64,000 nt of DNA from assembly GCA_945874225.1 (NCBI GenBank), contig CAMCFT010000002.1, positions 124,001 through 188,000 on the forward strand. The letters are read 5' to 3'. Origin of the DNA: Flavobacterium psychrophilum (GTDB taxonomy: Bacteria > Bacteroidota > Bacteroidia > Flavobacteriales > Flavobacteriaceae). Position 1 is the stretch's first letter. The number at the start of each line of letters is the position of its first letter. The translations under genes were made by a program, and so were the position numbers. Of the stretch, positions 54,208 to 63,905 are shown in pieces. Below the pieces are notes generated by a model that was given only the letters and a program-made list of their open reading frames with translations, made no database searches and had not been told where the DNA came from.

Positions 54208-57200
54208 CTACAAATCTCTATAAAGTTCCAATCTTTCCCATTTAGAATCCACTTCATCTTGAGCGCGAGTAAGCAATTCAGCTCCTAATGTTGCATTTTC
54301 TTTAACAACTCTGGTAAAACGAGTTTCGTTGTACATAAAGTCACTCAAAGGAATACTTGGCGCTTTAGAATCTAATTTGAATTTCTTGCCTTTTACTTGT
54401 GAAGGGTCGAATCTAAATAATGGCCAATAACCGCTATCTACTGCTTTTTCTTGTTGTGAAACAGCATTTTTCAATTCATAACCGTGTTCACCACAATGAG
54501 AATAAGCAATAATTAATGATGGTCCAGGATAAGCCGCAGCTTCTTCAATTGCTTTTAGTGCTTGTAAATCTTTAGCACCCATTGCAATTTGAGCTACGTA
54601 AACATTTCCAAAAGAAATAGCTTGAAGCGCGAGGTTCTTTTTACCTGTTTTTTTACCACCAATAGTGAATTTAGCACTTGCTCCAATAGGAGTCGATTTA
54701 GATGCTTGTCCACCAGTGTTAGAATAAACTTCGGTATCCAATACTAAAATATTAATATCTTCTCCTGTAGATAAAACGTGATCCACTCCACCATAACCGA
54801 TGTCATAAGCCCAACCGTCTCCACCAAAGATCCAAACTGCTTTCTTACGTAAATACTCGGTTAACTGGCTTAATTTTTTAGCATCTTCATTGTTTCCAAG
54901 GTTGCTCAATATTTTATTAAGCGTATCAATTTGAGCAAATTTTTCGTTTTTCAACGCTTCGGTTTCTTCCGTGTTGTTTAAAATAGCTTCTACTATTTCG
55001 CTACCAACAACTGATTCCAATGATTTTAATAAATCAACTGCAATTTCTTGTTTTTTGGTTAACCCTAATTTCAGACCTAAACCAAACTCGGCATTGTCTT
55101 CGAAAAGTGAGTTTGCCCAAGCTGGACCTCTACCAAATTCATTGGTTTTATAAGGAGTTGTCGGTAAATTTCCTCCATAAATAGAAGAACAACCTGTTGC
55201 ATTAGCAATCAACATACTATCGCCGTACAATTGTGTAACCATCTTAATATAAGGTGTTTCTCCACAACCTGAACAAGCTCCTGAGAATTCAAATAAAGGT
55301 TCTAAGAATTGAGATCCTTTTATATTTGTTGTCTGCAAAGCAGTTCTGTCATAATAAGGCAAACTTACGAAGTGATTCCAATTTACATTTTCTTCAACAT
55401 CCACTTCAATTTTCTTGTGCATATTAATAGCCTTGAAGTTTTCTTTCTCTTTGCTTATTGCAGGACAAACCACTACACAAAGGTCGCAACCTGTACAATC
55501 TTCTGGTGAAACTTGCAGGATATAAGATTCATTTTCTTTAGAAAATGGTCTTCCTATGGCTGGAACACTTTTTAAAGAAGTTGGAAAACTAGCTAAATCT
55601 TCATTAGAAACCACTTTAGAACGAATGGCTGCGTGAGGACAAATTGCAATACACTTATTACATTGTGTACATAAATTTTCATCGTCCCAAACTGGAATAA
55701 AATCGGCAATTCCGCTTTTTTCGTATTGTGAAGTTCCTGTTGGGAAAGTTCCATCAACGGTGAAAGCACTTACTGGAAGTTCATCTCCAAAACCGGCTAA
55801 TATTTTTTCCAAAACTTCAGTAACAAATCCGTCTGGCGCATTTCGCATTGCTGACAAAAGTTGTTTTTCGCTTGAAGCCACTTTTGGATAATCTACTTGG
55901 TTTAAATTTTCAAGCGCTTTATCAACCGCATTAAAGTTCATTTTTACCACTTTTTCTCCTTTATGAGAATACGATTTAACGATGGCATCTTTAATTTTTT
56001 GAATCGCTTCGTCTTTAGGCAAGATTCCGGAAATGGCAAAGAAACAAGTTTGTAAAATGGTATTGGCTCTTTTTCCAAGATTAGCATCTTGAGCTACTTG
56101 GGTTGCGTCAATTACATAAAATTTAACTTGTTTTTCAATTATTCCTTCTTGAATTTGAACTGGTAATCTATCCCAAATTTCTTCTTTAGAATAAGGAGAG
56201 TTTAATAAGAAAGTACCACCGTGTTTTAAGTCGGCAATCATATTGAATTTTTCAACAAAATTGAATTTATGACTGGCAATAAAATCGGCTTTATCAATTA
56301 AATAATTCGAATTGATTGGGTCTGGACCAAAACGCAAATGCGAAATAGTTTGAGCGCCCGCTTTTTTAGAGTCATAAACAAAATATCCCTGAACATAATT
56401 ATCAGTAGTTTCACCAATGATTTTGATAGAGTTTTTGTTAGCTCCTACAGTACCATCAGATCCTAAACCGTAGAACATACAGCTAATTGATTTTCCTTTA
56501 ATATCGAATGATGTGTCATAATATAAACTTTTAAAAGTCACATCGTCATTGATACCAATGGTAAAGTGATTTTTAGGTTTTTTATTCAACAACTCGTCAT
56601 AAATTCCTTTTACCATCGCTGGAGTAAACTCTTTGGATGACAATCCGTAACGTCCGGCAACAACGATAGGCATTTCTCTTCCGCTTTCAACAAGTGCGGC
56701 AACAATGTCTAAATAAAGAGGATCGCCAACGCTTCCTGGTTCTTTAGTTCTGTCTAAAACGGCAATTTTTTGAACTGTATTAGGCAATACATTAACAAAT
56801 GCATCAATAGAAAAAGGTTTGAATAAACGGATTAATATAACACCTACTTTTTCGCCATCAGCTAACATTACGTCTAGAGCTTCTTTTACAGGACCTTCAG
56901 CAGAACCCATAACGATGATTACTCTTTCGGCTTCTGGATGACCTATATAATCAAACAAATTATATCTACGACCTGTATGTTCGTAGAATTCGTCCATAAC
57001 ATCTTGAACTACGGCAGGAACTCTGTCGTGAAATAAATTGGCAGCTTCTCTTGCTTGAAAGAATACATCAGGATTCTGGGTTGTTCCTCTTAATACAGGA
57101 CGATCAGGATCTAATGATCTTTTTTTATGCTCCATAACTTTATCATCTGGCATCATTGCTTTGATGATATCGTCTGTAATACCGTCAATTTTTGAAATTT

Positions 57201-57744
57201 CGTGAGAGGTTCTAAACCCATCAAAAATATTCAAAAACGGTACTCGAGTTTTTAATGTTGATACTTGTGAAATTAAGGCAAAATCGTGTGCTTCCTGAAC
57301 AGAACCGCCAAACAACATGGAAAATCCTGTTTGTCTACAAGCCATTACATCAGAGTGGTCACCAAAAATTGACAGCGCATGAGTAGCAATTGTTCTGGCA
57401 GCAACGTGAATAACGCAAGGCAACAATTCACCGGCAATTTTGTACATATTAGGTATCATCAACAACAAACCTTGTGAGGCTGTAAAAGTTGTAGTTAAAG
57501 CACCCGCTTGTAATGCACCGTGAACAGTACCTGCAGCACCACCTTCACTTTGTAATTCAACAATTTTTGGGATATTATTCCAAATGTTTTTTTTGCCTTT
57601 TGAACTGTAAAGCTCTGCATGCTCACCCATAGGTGATGAAGGCGTAATAGGATAAATTGCGCAGACTTCATTTGTTTTGTGAGCAATGATAGCTACTGCT
57701 TCATTACCATCACAAATTAATTTTGGGAAAATTTTATTCTTCAT
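54208..57744 (-). CDS. nifJ: pyruvate:ferredoxin (flavodoxin) oxidoreductase
   Basis: This single-chain enzyme converts pyruvate and CoA to acetyl-CoA, CO2 and reduced ferredoxin. The 1178-residue product has the usual order: N-terminal pyrimidine-binding domain (YPITPSSPMGE near residue 34), CoA-related domain, gamma domain (YGLGSDGTVGANKNSIK near 425), a 2[4Fe-4S] ferredoxin domain (CTQCNKCIAICP near 685, CTGCDLCVVVCP near 745), and the C-terminal TPP domain (GACSGCGETPY, GDGWAYDIGYGG, NTGGQASKSTP). The length is normal. A dicluster ferredoxin gene lies 133 bp upstream on the same strand. Confidence 0.97.
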   Translation of the reverse strand: MKNKIFPKLICDGNEAVAIIAHKTNEVCAIYPITPSSPMGEHAELYSSKGKKNIWNNIPKIVELQSEGGAAGTVHGALQAGALTTTFTASQGLLLMIPNMYKIAGELLPCVIHVAARTIATHALSIFGDHSDVMACRQTGFSMLFGGSVQEAHDFALISQVSTLKTRVPFLNIFDGFRTSHEISKIDGITDDIIKAMMPDDKVMEHKKRSLDPDRPVLRGTTQNPDVFFQAREAANLFHDRVPAVVQDVMDEFYEHTGRRYNLFDYIGHPEAERVIIVMGSAEGPVKEALDVMLADGEKVGVILIRLFKPFSIDAFVNVLPNTVQKIAVLDRTKEPGSVGDPLYLDIVAALVESGREMPIVVAGRYGLSSKEFTPAMVKGIYDELLNKKPKNHFTIGINDDVTFKSLYYDTSFDIKGKSISCMFYGLGSDGTVGANKNSIKIIGETTDNYVQGYFVYDSKKAGAQTISHLRFGPDPINSNYLIDKADFIASHKFNFVEKFNMIADLKHGGTFLLNSPYSKEEIWDRLPVQIQEGIIEKQVKFYVIDATQVAQDANLGKRANTILQTCFFAISGILPKDEAIQKIKDAIVKSYSHKGEKVVKMNFNAVDKALENLNQVDYPKVASSEKQLLSAMRNAPDGFVTEVLEKILAGFGDELPVSAFTVDGTFPTGTSQYEKSGIADFIPVWDDENLCTQCNKCIAICPHAAIRSKVVSNEDLASFPTSLKSVPAIGRPFSKENESYILQVSPEDCTGCDLCVVVCPAISKEKENFKAINMHKKIEVDVEENVNWNHFVSLPYYDRTALQTTNIKGSQFLEPLFEFSGACSGCGETPYIKMVTQLYGDSMLIANATGCSSIYGGNLPTTPYKTNEFGRGPAWANSLFEDNAEFGLGLKLGLTKKQEIAVDLLKSLESVVGSEIVEAILNNTEETEALKNEKFAQIDTLNKILSNLGNNEDAKKLSQLTEYLRKKAVWIFGGDGWAYDIGYGGVDHVLSTGEDINILVLDTEVYSNTGGQASKSTPIGASAKFTIGGKKTGKKNLALQAISFGNVYVAQIAMGAKDLQALKAIEEAAAYPGPSLIIAYSHCGEHGYELKNAVSQQEKAVDSGYWPLFRFDPSQVKGKKFKLDSKAPSIPLSDFMYNETRFTRVVKENATLGAELLTRAQDEVDSKWERLELYRDL

Positions 57745-57825
57745 TTTTATAAAGTTTTTTTACCATCTTGAATCTGCGACTATCTATTCAATCCACAAAT
57801 TACTTGATAGTATTTAATTTTGAAA

Positions 57826-57872
57826 TTAAAAAAAGCTAAAAACCATTTTAGAGAAAGGTGTTTAGCTTTTTT
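57826..57872 (-). terminator. terminator after the ferredoxin gene
   Basis: AAAAAGCTAAA (57830-57840) and TTTAGCTTTTT (57861-57871) form an 11-bp stem around a 20-nt partly paired loop. On the minus strand it is followed by a T-run. It separates the ferredoxin gene from nifJ, so nifJ must also have its own promoter or depend on read-through. Confidence 0.65.
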
Positions 57873-57877
57873 ATTAA

Positions 57878-58231
57878 TTAGTTTTCACTATGCAACCAAG
57901 CTTTTTTAGCTAACAGTTCTGTTTCTGTTTCAACATGACTCTCATCAAGGATACAACAGTCTACTGGGCAAACAGAAGCACATTGTGGTTTATCGTGGAA
58001 ACCTTTACATTCCGTACATTTGTCTGATACGATATAGAAAAACTCGTCAGAAATAGGATCGTGTTCTTCACTAGCATCAACTTCTAAACCTTTTGGTGTT
58101 TTTACCATTCCTTTTAATGTTGTTCCGTCAGCATAAGACCATTTGTCGTCTGGTTCATAAATTGCGTTGTTTGGACATTCTGATATACATGCATCACAGT
58201 TGATACATTCGTCCGTAATAATTATTGCCAT
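57878..58231 (-). CDS. 2[4Fe-4S] ferredoxin, Allochromatium type
   Basis: This 117-residue cytoplasmic electron carrier has the first cluster motif CINCDACISECPNNAIYEP (Cys9, 12, 15, 19). The second is expanded: CTECKGFHDKPQCASVCPVDCC. This spaced CxxC-x8-CxxxC pattern is typical of Alvin-type ferredoxins, which have very low and unequal cluster potentials. A central segment of about 40 residues separates the two motifs. It sits between nifJ (same strand, downstream) and the divergent korAB, and is the natural acceptor for both oxidoreductases. Confidence 0.93.
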   Translation of the reverse strand: MAIIITDECINCDACISECPNNAIYEPDDKWSYADGTTLKGMVKTPKGLEVDASEEHDPISDEFFYIVSDKCTECKGFHDKPQCASVCPVDCCILDESHVETETELLAKKAWLHSEN

Positions 58232-58320
58232 GATTTTATATTTTTAATTCTTTGTAAAATTAAATGTCTTTTTATTACTTTTATATGATATTAGTCATAT
58301 TTTAATCTAAAAAGTGAAAT

Positions 58321-58328
58321 TAAATTTG
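58321..58328 (+). promoter_or_regulatory. -7 box for korAB
   Basis: TAAATTTG matches TAnnTTTG, 52 bp upstream of the korA ATG, in the 149-bp divergent spacer between the ferredoxin gene and korA. Confidence 0.5.
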
Positions 58329-58380
58329 CCTATCAATTATTGTACTATTATCAATTTTGAAATATTAAATTCCCTAAATT

Positions 58381-60234
58381 ATGATTGCAGATAAAATAAA
58401 ACTTCAACCTGAAAAATTGGAAGCCGTAGTAATTAGGTTTGTTGGTGATTCTGGTGATGGAATGCAGTTGACAGGAACTCAGTTTTCTGATACTTCAGCT
58501 ATGTTTGGCAACGATATTGCCACTTTCCCAAATTACCCTTCCGAAATTAGAGCTCCTCAAGGCAGTTTATATGGAGTTTCGGGATTTCAAGTTCACATAG
58601 GTAGTGTCGAAGTAAGCACTCCGGGTGATAGCGTTGATTTATTGGTGGCTATGAATCCAGCTGCTTTGAAAACCAACATATATGCCTTAAAGCCAGGTCA
58701 TACTTTAATAGTTGATACCGATTCATTTAACAAAAAGAATTTAGAAAAAGCAGAATACACCACAAATCCATTAGAAGATGGAAGTTTGGACAACTTTAGA
58801 GTTATTGAAGTTGATATGACTTCGTTAACTAAAGAAGCGTTAAAAGATGTTGTGGGATTGGATAATAAATCTATTTCTCGAAGCAAAAATATGTTTTCGT
58901 TAGGTATGGTTTATTGGATGTATAATCGCTCTTTAGAACATACAATTGATTTTTTTAATAAAAAATTTAAATCTAAGCCTTCTTTAATAGAATCAAATAC
59001 CAAAGTATTAAATGCAGGTTATTATTTTGCCGAAACTTTGGAACTTATTCCAAACTCTTATACCATTTCTCCTGCAAAAATGGAAGCTGGAACCTATAGA
59101 ATTATTATGGGGAATACAGCAACTGCTTGGGGATTTTTGGCAGCAGCCGAAAAATCAGGATTGGAATTATTCTTAGGTTCTTACCCAATAACTCCCGCTA
59201 CCGATATTTTACACGAATTAGTGAAACACAAACACTTTGGCGTAAAAGCTTTTCAGGCAGAAGATGAAATTGCGGGTGTAACATCAGCAATTGGAGCTTC
59301 ATTTGCAGGTGATTTAGCCATTACAACAACTTCAGGACCAGGATTAGCACTAAAAGGCGAAGCCATTGGTTTAGCCATAATGACGGAACTACCTTTAGTT
59401 ATTGTAAACGTTCAACGTGGAGGACCTTCAACAGGTTTACCAACAAAAACAGAACAATCAGATTTACTTCAGGCAATGTATGGCAGAAATGGTGAAAGCC
59501 CGGTAATTGTTATCGCAGCAAGTACACCAGCTAATTGCTTTAATTTTGCTTATGAAGCTGCTCGACTTGCCTTGGAACATATGACTCCGGTTATTTTATT
59601 GACTGATGGTTATATTGCAAACGGTTCAGCTCCTTGGAAAATTAAAACTGTTGCTGAAATGCCTGCTATTAAAAACAACAAGGTTACAGAAGTTAAAGAA
59701 AACTGGCATCCTTATGACAGAGATGAAAAAACGCTTGCCAGAAACTGGGCAATCCCGGGAACTCCAGGATTAGAACATAGAATTGGTGGTTTAGAAAAAG
59801 ATGCTGTTACAGGAAATATTTCTTATGAGCCTTCGAACCACGAGACTATGACTAACATCAGGGCCGAAAAAATTGAACGTGTTAAATTCAATATTCCAGA
59901 CATAGAAACTGAATTTGCCGATACCGGAGATTTATTAGTAATTGGTTGGGGTGGAACTTATGGTTCTTTGCATTCTGCAGTGAAACAAATAAATGACGAA
60001 GGATATAAAAAAATTGGTTATGCTCATTTCAATTATATTAATCCAATGCCAAAAAATACAGAAGAAATTTTATCCAAATTTAAAAAAATTCTTGTTTGCG
60101 AATTAAACTCAGGTCAATTTGCAAGTATTTTAAAAATTAAACACAGCAAATTTGAATTTTTACAATTCAATAAAGTCCAAGGATTACCATTTGCTAACGA
60201 TGACCTAATTCAAAAATTTAAAGAACTAGTATAA
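58381..60234 (+). CDS. korA: 2-oxoglutarate (2-oxoacid):ferredoxin oxidoreductase subunit alpha, gamma-alpha fusion
   Basis: KorA with KorB oxidises 2-oxoglutarate plus CoA to succinyl-CoA and CO2, reducing ferredoxin. The 617-residue subunit has an N-terminal gamma domain (IRFVGDSGDGMQLTGTQFSD at 18-37, then NYPSEIRAPQG). The alpha domain follows (YPITPATDILHEL near 270, TTTSGPGLALKGEAIGLA, and the VNVQRGGPSTGLPTKTEQSDL loop near 342). The YPITPATD-type loop and gamma-alpha fusion fit the KorA group. Exact substrate cannot be fixed from sequence alone. korB starts 2 bp after the stop. Confidence 0.92.
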   Translation: MIADKIKLQPEKLEAVVIRFVGDSGDGMQLTGTQFSDTSAMFGNDIATFPNYPSEIRAPQGSLYGVSGFQVHIGSVEVSTPGDSVDLLVAMNPAALKTNIYALKPGHTLIVDTDSFNKKNLEKAEYTTNPLEDGSLDNFRVIEVDMTSLTKEALKDVVGLDNKSISRSKNMFSLGMVYWMYNRSLEHTIDFFNKKFKSKPSLIESNTKVLNAGYYFAETLELIPNSYTISPAKMEAGTYRIIMGNTATAWGFLAAAEKSGLELFLGSYPITPATDILHELVKHKHFGVKAFQAEDEIAGVTSAIGASFAGDLAITTTSGPGLALKGEAIGLAIMTELPLVIVNVQRGGPSTGLPTKTEQSDLLQAMYGRNGESPVIVIAASTPANCFNFAYEAARLALEHMTPVILLTDGYIANGSAPWKIKTVAEMPAIKNNKVTEVKENWHPYDRDEKTLARNWAIPGTPGLEHRIGGLEKDAVTGNISYEPSNHETMTNIRAEKIERVKFNIPDIETEFADTGDLLVIGWGGTYGSLHSAVKQINDEGYKKIGYAHFNYINPMPKNTEEILSKFKKILVCELNSGQFASILKIKHSKFEFLQFNKVQGLPFANDDLIQKFKELV

Positions 60235-60236
60235 TT

Positions 60237-61250
60237 ATGGAAACTACTGCTGAAAAAAAATATACTGCTAAAGATTTTACTAGTGATCAAGAAGTAAGAT
60301 GGTGCCCGGGCTGCGATGATTACGTAATTTTACGCACGATGCAAAAAGCACTTCCTGAAATGGGTGTTGCCAGAGAAAACGTAGTTTTTGTGTCTGGAAT
60401 TGGATGTTCTTCTCGTTTTCCTTATTATATAAATTCATACGGAATTCACAGTATTCACGGTAGAGCTCCCGGAATTGCTTCGGGTGTAAAACTGGCTAAT
60501 CCTAACTTAAGTGTTTGGATTGCAACTGGAGATGGTGATGCAATGGCTATTGGTGGAAATCATTTTATTCACGTTTTGCGTAGAAATATCGACTTGAATA
60601 TCATTCTATTCAATAATGAAATTTATGGTTTAACCAAAGGACAATTTTCCCCAACTTCATTAATTGGACAAAAAACAAAATCCTCTCCTTACGGAAATAC
60701 ACAACCTCCTTTTTCTCCTGGAGAATTAGCTCTAGGTGCTCAAGCTCGATTTTTCGCAAGAGTTGGAGGCGGAAGCCCAAAAGAAATGGCTCAAATTTTT
60801 ACCGAAGCGCATCAATTTAAAGGAACATCATTAATCGAAGTTTTACAAAATTGTGTGATCTTTAATGATGGATGCTTCAATCACATTACAGATAAAGAGG
60901 TAAAAGAAGACAAACAAATCTATCTGGAACACGGAAAACCAATGATTTTTGGTAAAAACCGTGATAAAGGATTGGTTTTAAAAGGTCTAAAATTAGAAAC
61001 CGTAACCATTGGTGAAAACGGAATTACGCAGGAAGATTTATTGGTACACAATGCCAAAGAAAAAGATCCAACACTTCACTATATGTTGGTTCGATTAGAA
61101 TCTCCATTAGCAGTAGGAGTCATCAGAAGTTTTGAGGACGTCACTTTAGAAGAAAGAGAAGAGGAATTGACTGCTCAAGTAAAAGCAGCATCTAAATTCA
61201 CAAAAACCGATGATTTATTCTTCTCGGGAGAAACTTATGAAGTAAAATAA
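60237..61250 (+). CDS. korB: 2-oxoglutarate (2-oxoacid):ferredoxin oxidoreductase subunit beta
   Basis: KorB is the TPP- and 4Fe-4S-binding subunit. The 337-residue product has WCPGCDDYVILRTMQKAL near residue 22, SGIGCSSRFPYYINSYGIHSIHGRA near 57, the TPP/Mg motif GDGDAMAIGGNHFIH near 99 and FNNEIYGLTKGQFSPTS near 130. The four Cys needed for the cluster are in the WCPGC, GIGCSS and LQNCVIFNDGC blocks. No separate ferredoxin-like delta subunit is adjacent, so electrons should go to the free ferredoxin encoded at 57878-58231. nuoA lies 95 bp downstream with its own promoter. Confidence 0.93.
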   Translation: METTAEKKYTAKDFTSDQEVRWCPGCDDYVILRTMQKALPEMGVARENVVFVSGIGCSSRFPYYINSYGIHSIHGRAPGIASGVKLANPNLSVWIATGDGDAMAIGGNHFIHVLRRNIDLNIILFNNEIYGLTKGQFSPTSLIGQKTKSSPYGNTQPPFSPGELALGAQARFFARVGGGSPKEMAQIFTEAHQFKGTSLIEVLQNCVIFNDGCFNHITDKEVKEDKQIYLEHGKPMIFGKNRDKGLVLKGLKLETVTIGENGITQEDLLVHNAKEKDPTLHYMLVRLESPLAVGVIRSFEDVTLEEREEELTAQVKAASKFTKTDDLFFSGETYEVK

Positions 61251-61304
61251 AAATTAATTTTACAGTAAATTCATTACCCTATGGGAATAGTAGATTTATT
61301 AATA

Positions 61305-61312
61305 TAAATTTG
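61305..61312 (+). promoter_or_regulatory. -7 box for the nuo operon
   Basis: TAAATTTG matches TAnnTTTG, 32 bp upstream of the nuoA ATG. Confidence 0.5.
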
Positions 61313-61344
61313 CATTTTAAAACAAACGAATAAAAATAATAAGT

Positions 61345-61695
61345 ATGGGTTCAGAAGCAATTATAGTTTTCTTGTTAGCCGGCATCGTTCTGGTTGCTGG
61401 CGCAAATTTCTTATCTAATTTAATTTCACCTAAATCAGACAATTCACAAAAGCGGGAACCGTATGAAAGCGGGATGACCACCATTGGACCCACTTGGGTT
61501 CAGTTTAAAGTAGGCTATTATTTATATGCCATTTTATTCTTGGTTTTTGATGTCGAGGTAGCATTTTTGATTCCTTGGGCAGTAGTATTCAAAGAAATTG
61601 GAATAGTCGCCTTTTACGAAATCATCATATTTCTAATAATATTAGGTTTAGGTTTAGCCTACGCTTGGAAAAAAGGAGCATTAAAATGGGAGTAA
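61345..61695 (+). CDS. nuoA: complex I subunit A
   Basis: NuoA is a small inner-membrane subunit of the respiratory NADH/ferredoxin:quinone oxidoreductase. The 116-residue product has three helices: [43 protein letters not shown] (with the conserved acidic EV region) and [19 protein letters not shown]. The loop [16 protein letters not shown] is the family signature. It overlaps nuoB by 10 bp. Confidence 0.96.
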   Translation: MGSEAIIVFLLAGIVLVAGANFLSNLISPKSDNSQKREPYESGMTTIGPTWVQFKVGYYLYAILFLVFDVEVAFLIPWAVVFKEIGIVAFYEIIIFLIILGLGLAYAWKKGALKWE

Positions 61696-62246
61696 ATAAC
61701 ACACCTGAAATACCAGCAGATTTCCCGGGGAAAGTAATTCCTGCAGGAAATGGAGCAAATGTCATCGTTACATCTTTAGATCAAATCATTAATTGGGGTC
61801 GTTCCAATTCACTTTGGTCACTCTATTTCGGAACCAGTTGTTGCGCAATTGAGATGATGCAAACTGGAGCAGCAAAACACGATTATTCTAGATTTGGTTT
61901 TGAAGTGGCAAGACCTTCGCCAAGACAAGCTGATTTAATTATCATAGCAGGAACTATCGTTAACAAAATGGCACCGGTTTTACGTCGTTTGTACGATCAA
62001 ATGGCTGAACCAAAATACGTGATTGCTATGGGAGCTTGCGCCATTTCTGGCGGTCCATTTTTTTACAATTCTTATTCTGTGGTAAAAGGAGCTGATCACG
62101 TAATACCTGTTGATGTATACGTTCCCGGCTGTCCTCCTCGTCCCGAAGCTTTGCTTGAAGGAATGTTGATGCTTCAGGCTAAAATACGAACTGAAAGTAT
62201 GAAAAACAAAGTATTCCCTATCGACGGGTTTGACGAAGGACTATGA
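61686..62246 (+). CDS. nuoB: complex I subunit B
   Basis: NuoB carries cluster N2, the last electron donor to quinone. The 186-residue product ([15 protein letters not shown]) contains the N2 cysteine ligands in [23 protein letters not shown] and [14 protein letters not shown]. The frame is open from 61575, but that extension lies inside nuoA. The ATG at 61686, overlapping the nuoA end by 10 bp, is the standard arrangement. Confidence 0.97.
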   Translation: MGVNNTPEIPADFPGKVIPAGNGANVIVTSLDQIINWGRSNSLWSLYFGTSCCAIEMMQTGAAKHDYSRFGFEVARPSPRQADLIIIAGTIVNKMAPVLRRLYDQMAEPKYVIAMGACAISGGPFFYNSYSVVKGADHVIPVDVYVPGCPPRPEALLEGMLMLQAKIRTESMKNKVFPIDGFDEGL

Positions 62247-62305
62247 GATATTTGATTTACGAATTACGAATTACGGTTTTTGAAAATTAAAAAAAATGAA
62301 GTGTA

Positions 62306-62767
62306 ATGACAAATGAAGCCTTACAAAATATAATAAGCAGTTGGATTCCTGAATTAGAATTCACTGAAGAAAAATCCCAGTTTTTAAATATCACCGTTCA
62401 ACCCGAACAACTTCACCAGTTAATGACGCAATTAAAAAGCAATTCCGAAACGAATTTCGATTATTTGTTTTGTTTAAGTGGCGTAGATTGGGGAAAAGAA
62501 TTGGGCGTTGTTTATCATTTAGAATCTACCACTCATAGACATCAATTAGTGGTAAAAGTAAAAACTGAAGATCGCGATAATCCAACATTTGATACTGTCT
62601 GCAACATTTGGCGCACAGCCGAATTCCACGAACGAGAAGTTTTTGATTTCTTCGGAATAATATTCACTAATCATCCTAATCTAAAAAGACTTTTTCTAAC
62701 CGAAGACTGGGACGGTTTTCCGTTGAGAAAAGATTATGTAGATGAAATTAATATGGTTATCAAATAA
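62306..62767 (+). CDS. nuoC: complex I subunit C
   Basis: NuoC is the 30-kDa-type peripheral-arm subunit. The 153-residue product shows FDYLFCLSGVDWGKELGVVYHLES and ends with the family block WRTAEFHEREVFDFFGIIFTNHPNLKRLFLTEDW, then GFPLRKDY. It is a separate protein here, not fused to NuoD as in E. coli. The 59-bp gap from nuoB includes tandem TTACGAA repeats. Confidence 0.96.
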   Translation: MTNEALQNIISSWIPELEFTEEKSQFLNITVQPEQLHQLMTQLKSNSETNFDYLFCLSGVDWGKELGVVYHLESTTHRHQLVVKVKTEDRDNPTFDTVCNIWRTAEFHEREVFDFFGIIFTNHPNLKRLFLTEDWDGFPLRKDYVDEINMVIK

Positions 62768-62773
62768 GCAAAA

Positions 62774-63895
62774 ATGGATACAACTACCATAAAAAACAAC
62801 TTTAAATCCGAAGAATATTTCATCAATATGGGACCACAGCACCCGGCAACTCACGGTGTTTTGCGGTTGCTGCTAACTATTGATGGTGAAATAATCAAAA
62901 AAGTAGAACCAGATTTAGGATACATCCACCGTTCCATCGAAAAAATGTGTGAACGTGACAGCTATCAGCAAATCGTACATTTGACTGACAGAATGGATTA
63001 TCTGTCTTCTCATATCAACAACGAAGCCGTTTGCCTAACGGTTGAAAATGCCCTTCAAGTTGAAGTTCCGGAACGTGTAAAGGTCATTCGAACCATTCTT
63101 GACGAATTGACCAGAATTGCGTCTCACACTTTATGGTGGGGAGTAATGGGAATGGACGTTGGAGCATTGACAACTTACTTTTATGGTTTCAGAGACCGTG
63201 AAATGATAAACGATATTTTCGAAGAAACTTGTGGCGCTCGTTTGACGATGAACTACAATATTCCTGGCGGATTAATGTTTGACATTCACCCAAATTTTGT
63301 AAAAAGAACGAAAGAATTCATAGCTCATTTCAAAACAAAATTGCCTGAATACGACACCCTTTTGACAGGAAACATTATTTTCCAAAAAAGGATGAAAGGC
63401 ATTGGAATTTTATCCAAAGAAGATGCGATTTCTTTTGGTGCTTCTGGCCCAGTTGGTCGCGCTTCCGGTTATTCTTGTGACGTTAGAAAACACCACCCGT
63501 ATAGTGCTTTTGACAAAGTTACTTTTAATGAAATCTTAAAAACAGAAGGCGATACTTTTGCACGTTACCAAGTCAGAATTCTGGAAATGTGGGAATCATT
63601 GTCTATAATCGAACAATTAATTGATAATATTCCTGAAGGTGACTTTTTTGCCAAAACCAATACCGTTATCAAATTACCAGAAGGAGAATATTACGAAAGA
63701 GTAGAAACTGCAAGAGGCGAACTAGGTGTATATATCATCAGCACAGGAACTAAAAATCCGTATCGAATGAAATTTAGATCACCCGGATTCTCCAACCTAT
63801 CTTTATTAAATCATATTGCAGTTGGTGGAAAAATTGGGGATTTGGTTGCAACTATGGCGACTTTAGACCTTGTAATTCCTGATATTGACCGATAA
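62774..63895 (+). CDS. nuoD: complex I subunit D
   Basis: NuoD (49-kDa type) forms the quinone-binding pocket with NuoB. The 373-residue product has NMGPQHPATHGVLRLLLTIDGE near the N-terminus, YIHRSIEKMCE, the HTLWWGVMGMDVGA region, GGLMFDIHPNF, RASGYSCDVRKHHPYSAFD, and the terminal block FSNLSLLNHIAVGGKIGDLVATMATLDLVIPDIDR. It is complete at both ends. The next gene starts 11 bp downstream and is not nuoE-like. Confidence 0.97.
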   Translation: MDTTTIKNNFKSEEYFINMGPQHPATHGVLRLLLTIDGEIIKKVEPDLGYIHRSIEKMCERDSYQQIVHLTDRMDYLSSHINNEAVCLTVENALQVEVPERVKVIRTILDELTRIASHTLWWGVMGMDVGALTTYFYGFRDREMINDIFEETCGARLTMNYNIPGGLMFDIHPNFVKRTKEFIAHFKTKLPEYDTLLTGNIIFQKRMKGIGILSKEDAISFGASGPVGRASGYSCDVRKHHPYSAFDKVTFNEILKTEGDTFARYQVRILEMWESLSIIEQLIDNIPEGDFFAKTNTVIKLPEGEYYERVETARGELGVYIISTGTKNPYRMKFRSPGFSNLSLLNHIAVGGKIGDLVATMATLDLVIPDIDR

Positions 63896-63905
63896 AATTA
63901 ATTCT

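Noticed and set aside
61575..61685. Longer start for nuoB
   Set aside because: The extension lies inside nuoA in another frame; the ATG at 61686 fits the usual NuoB start and the short overlap.
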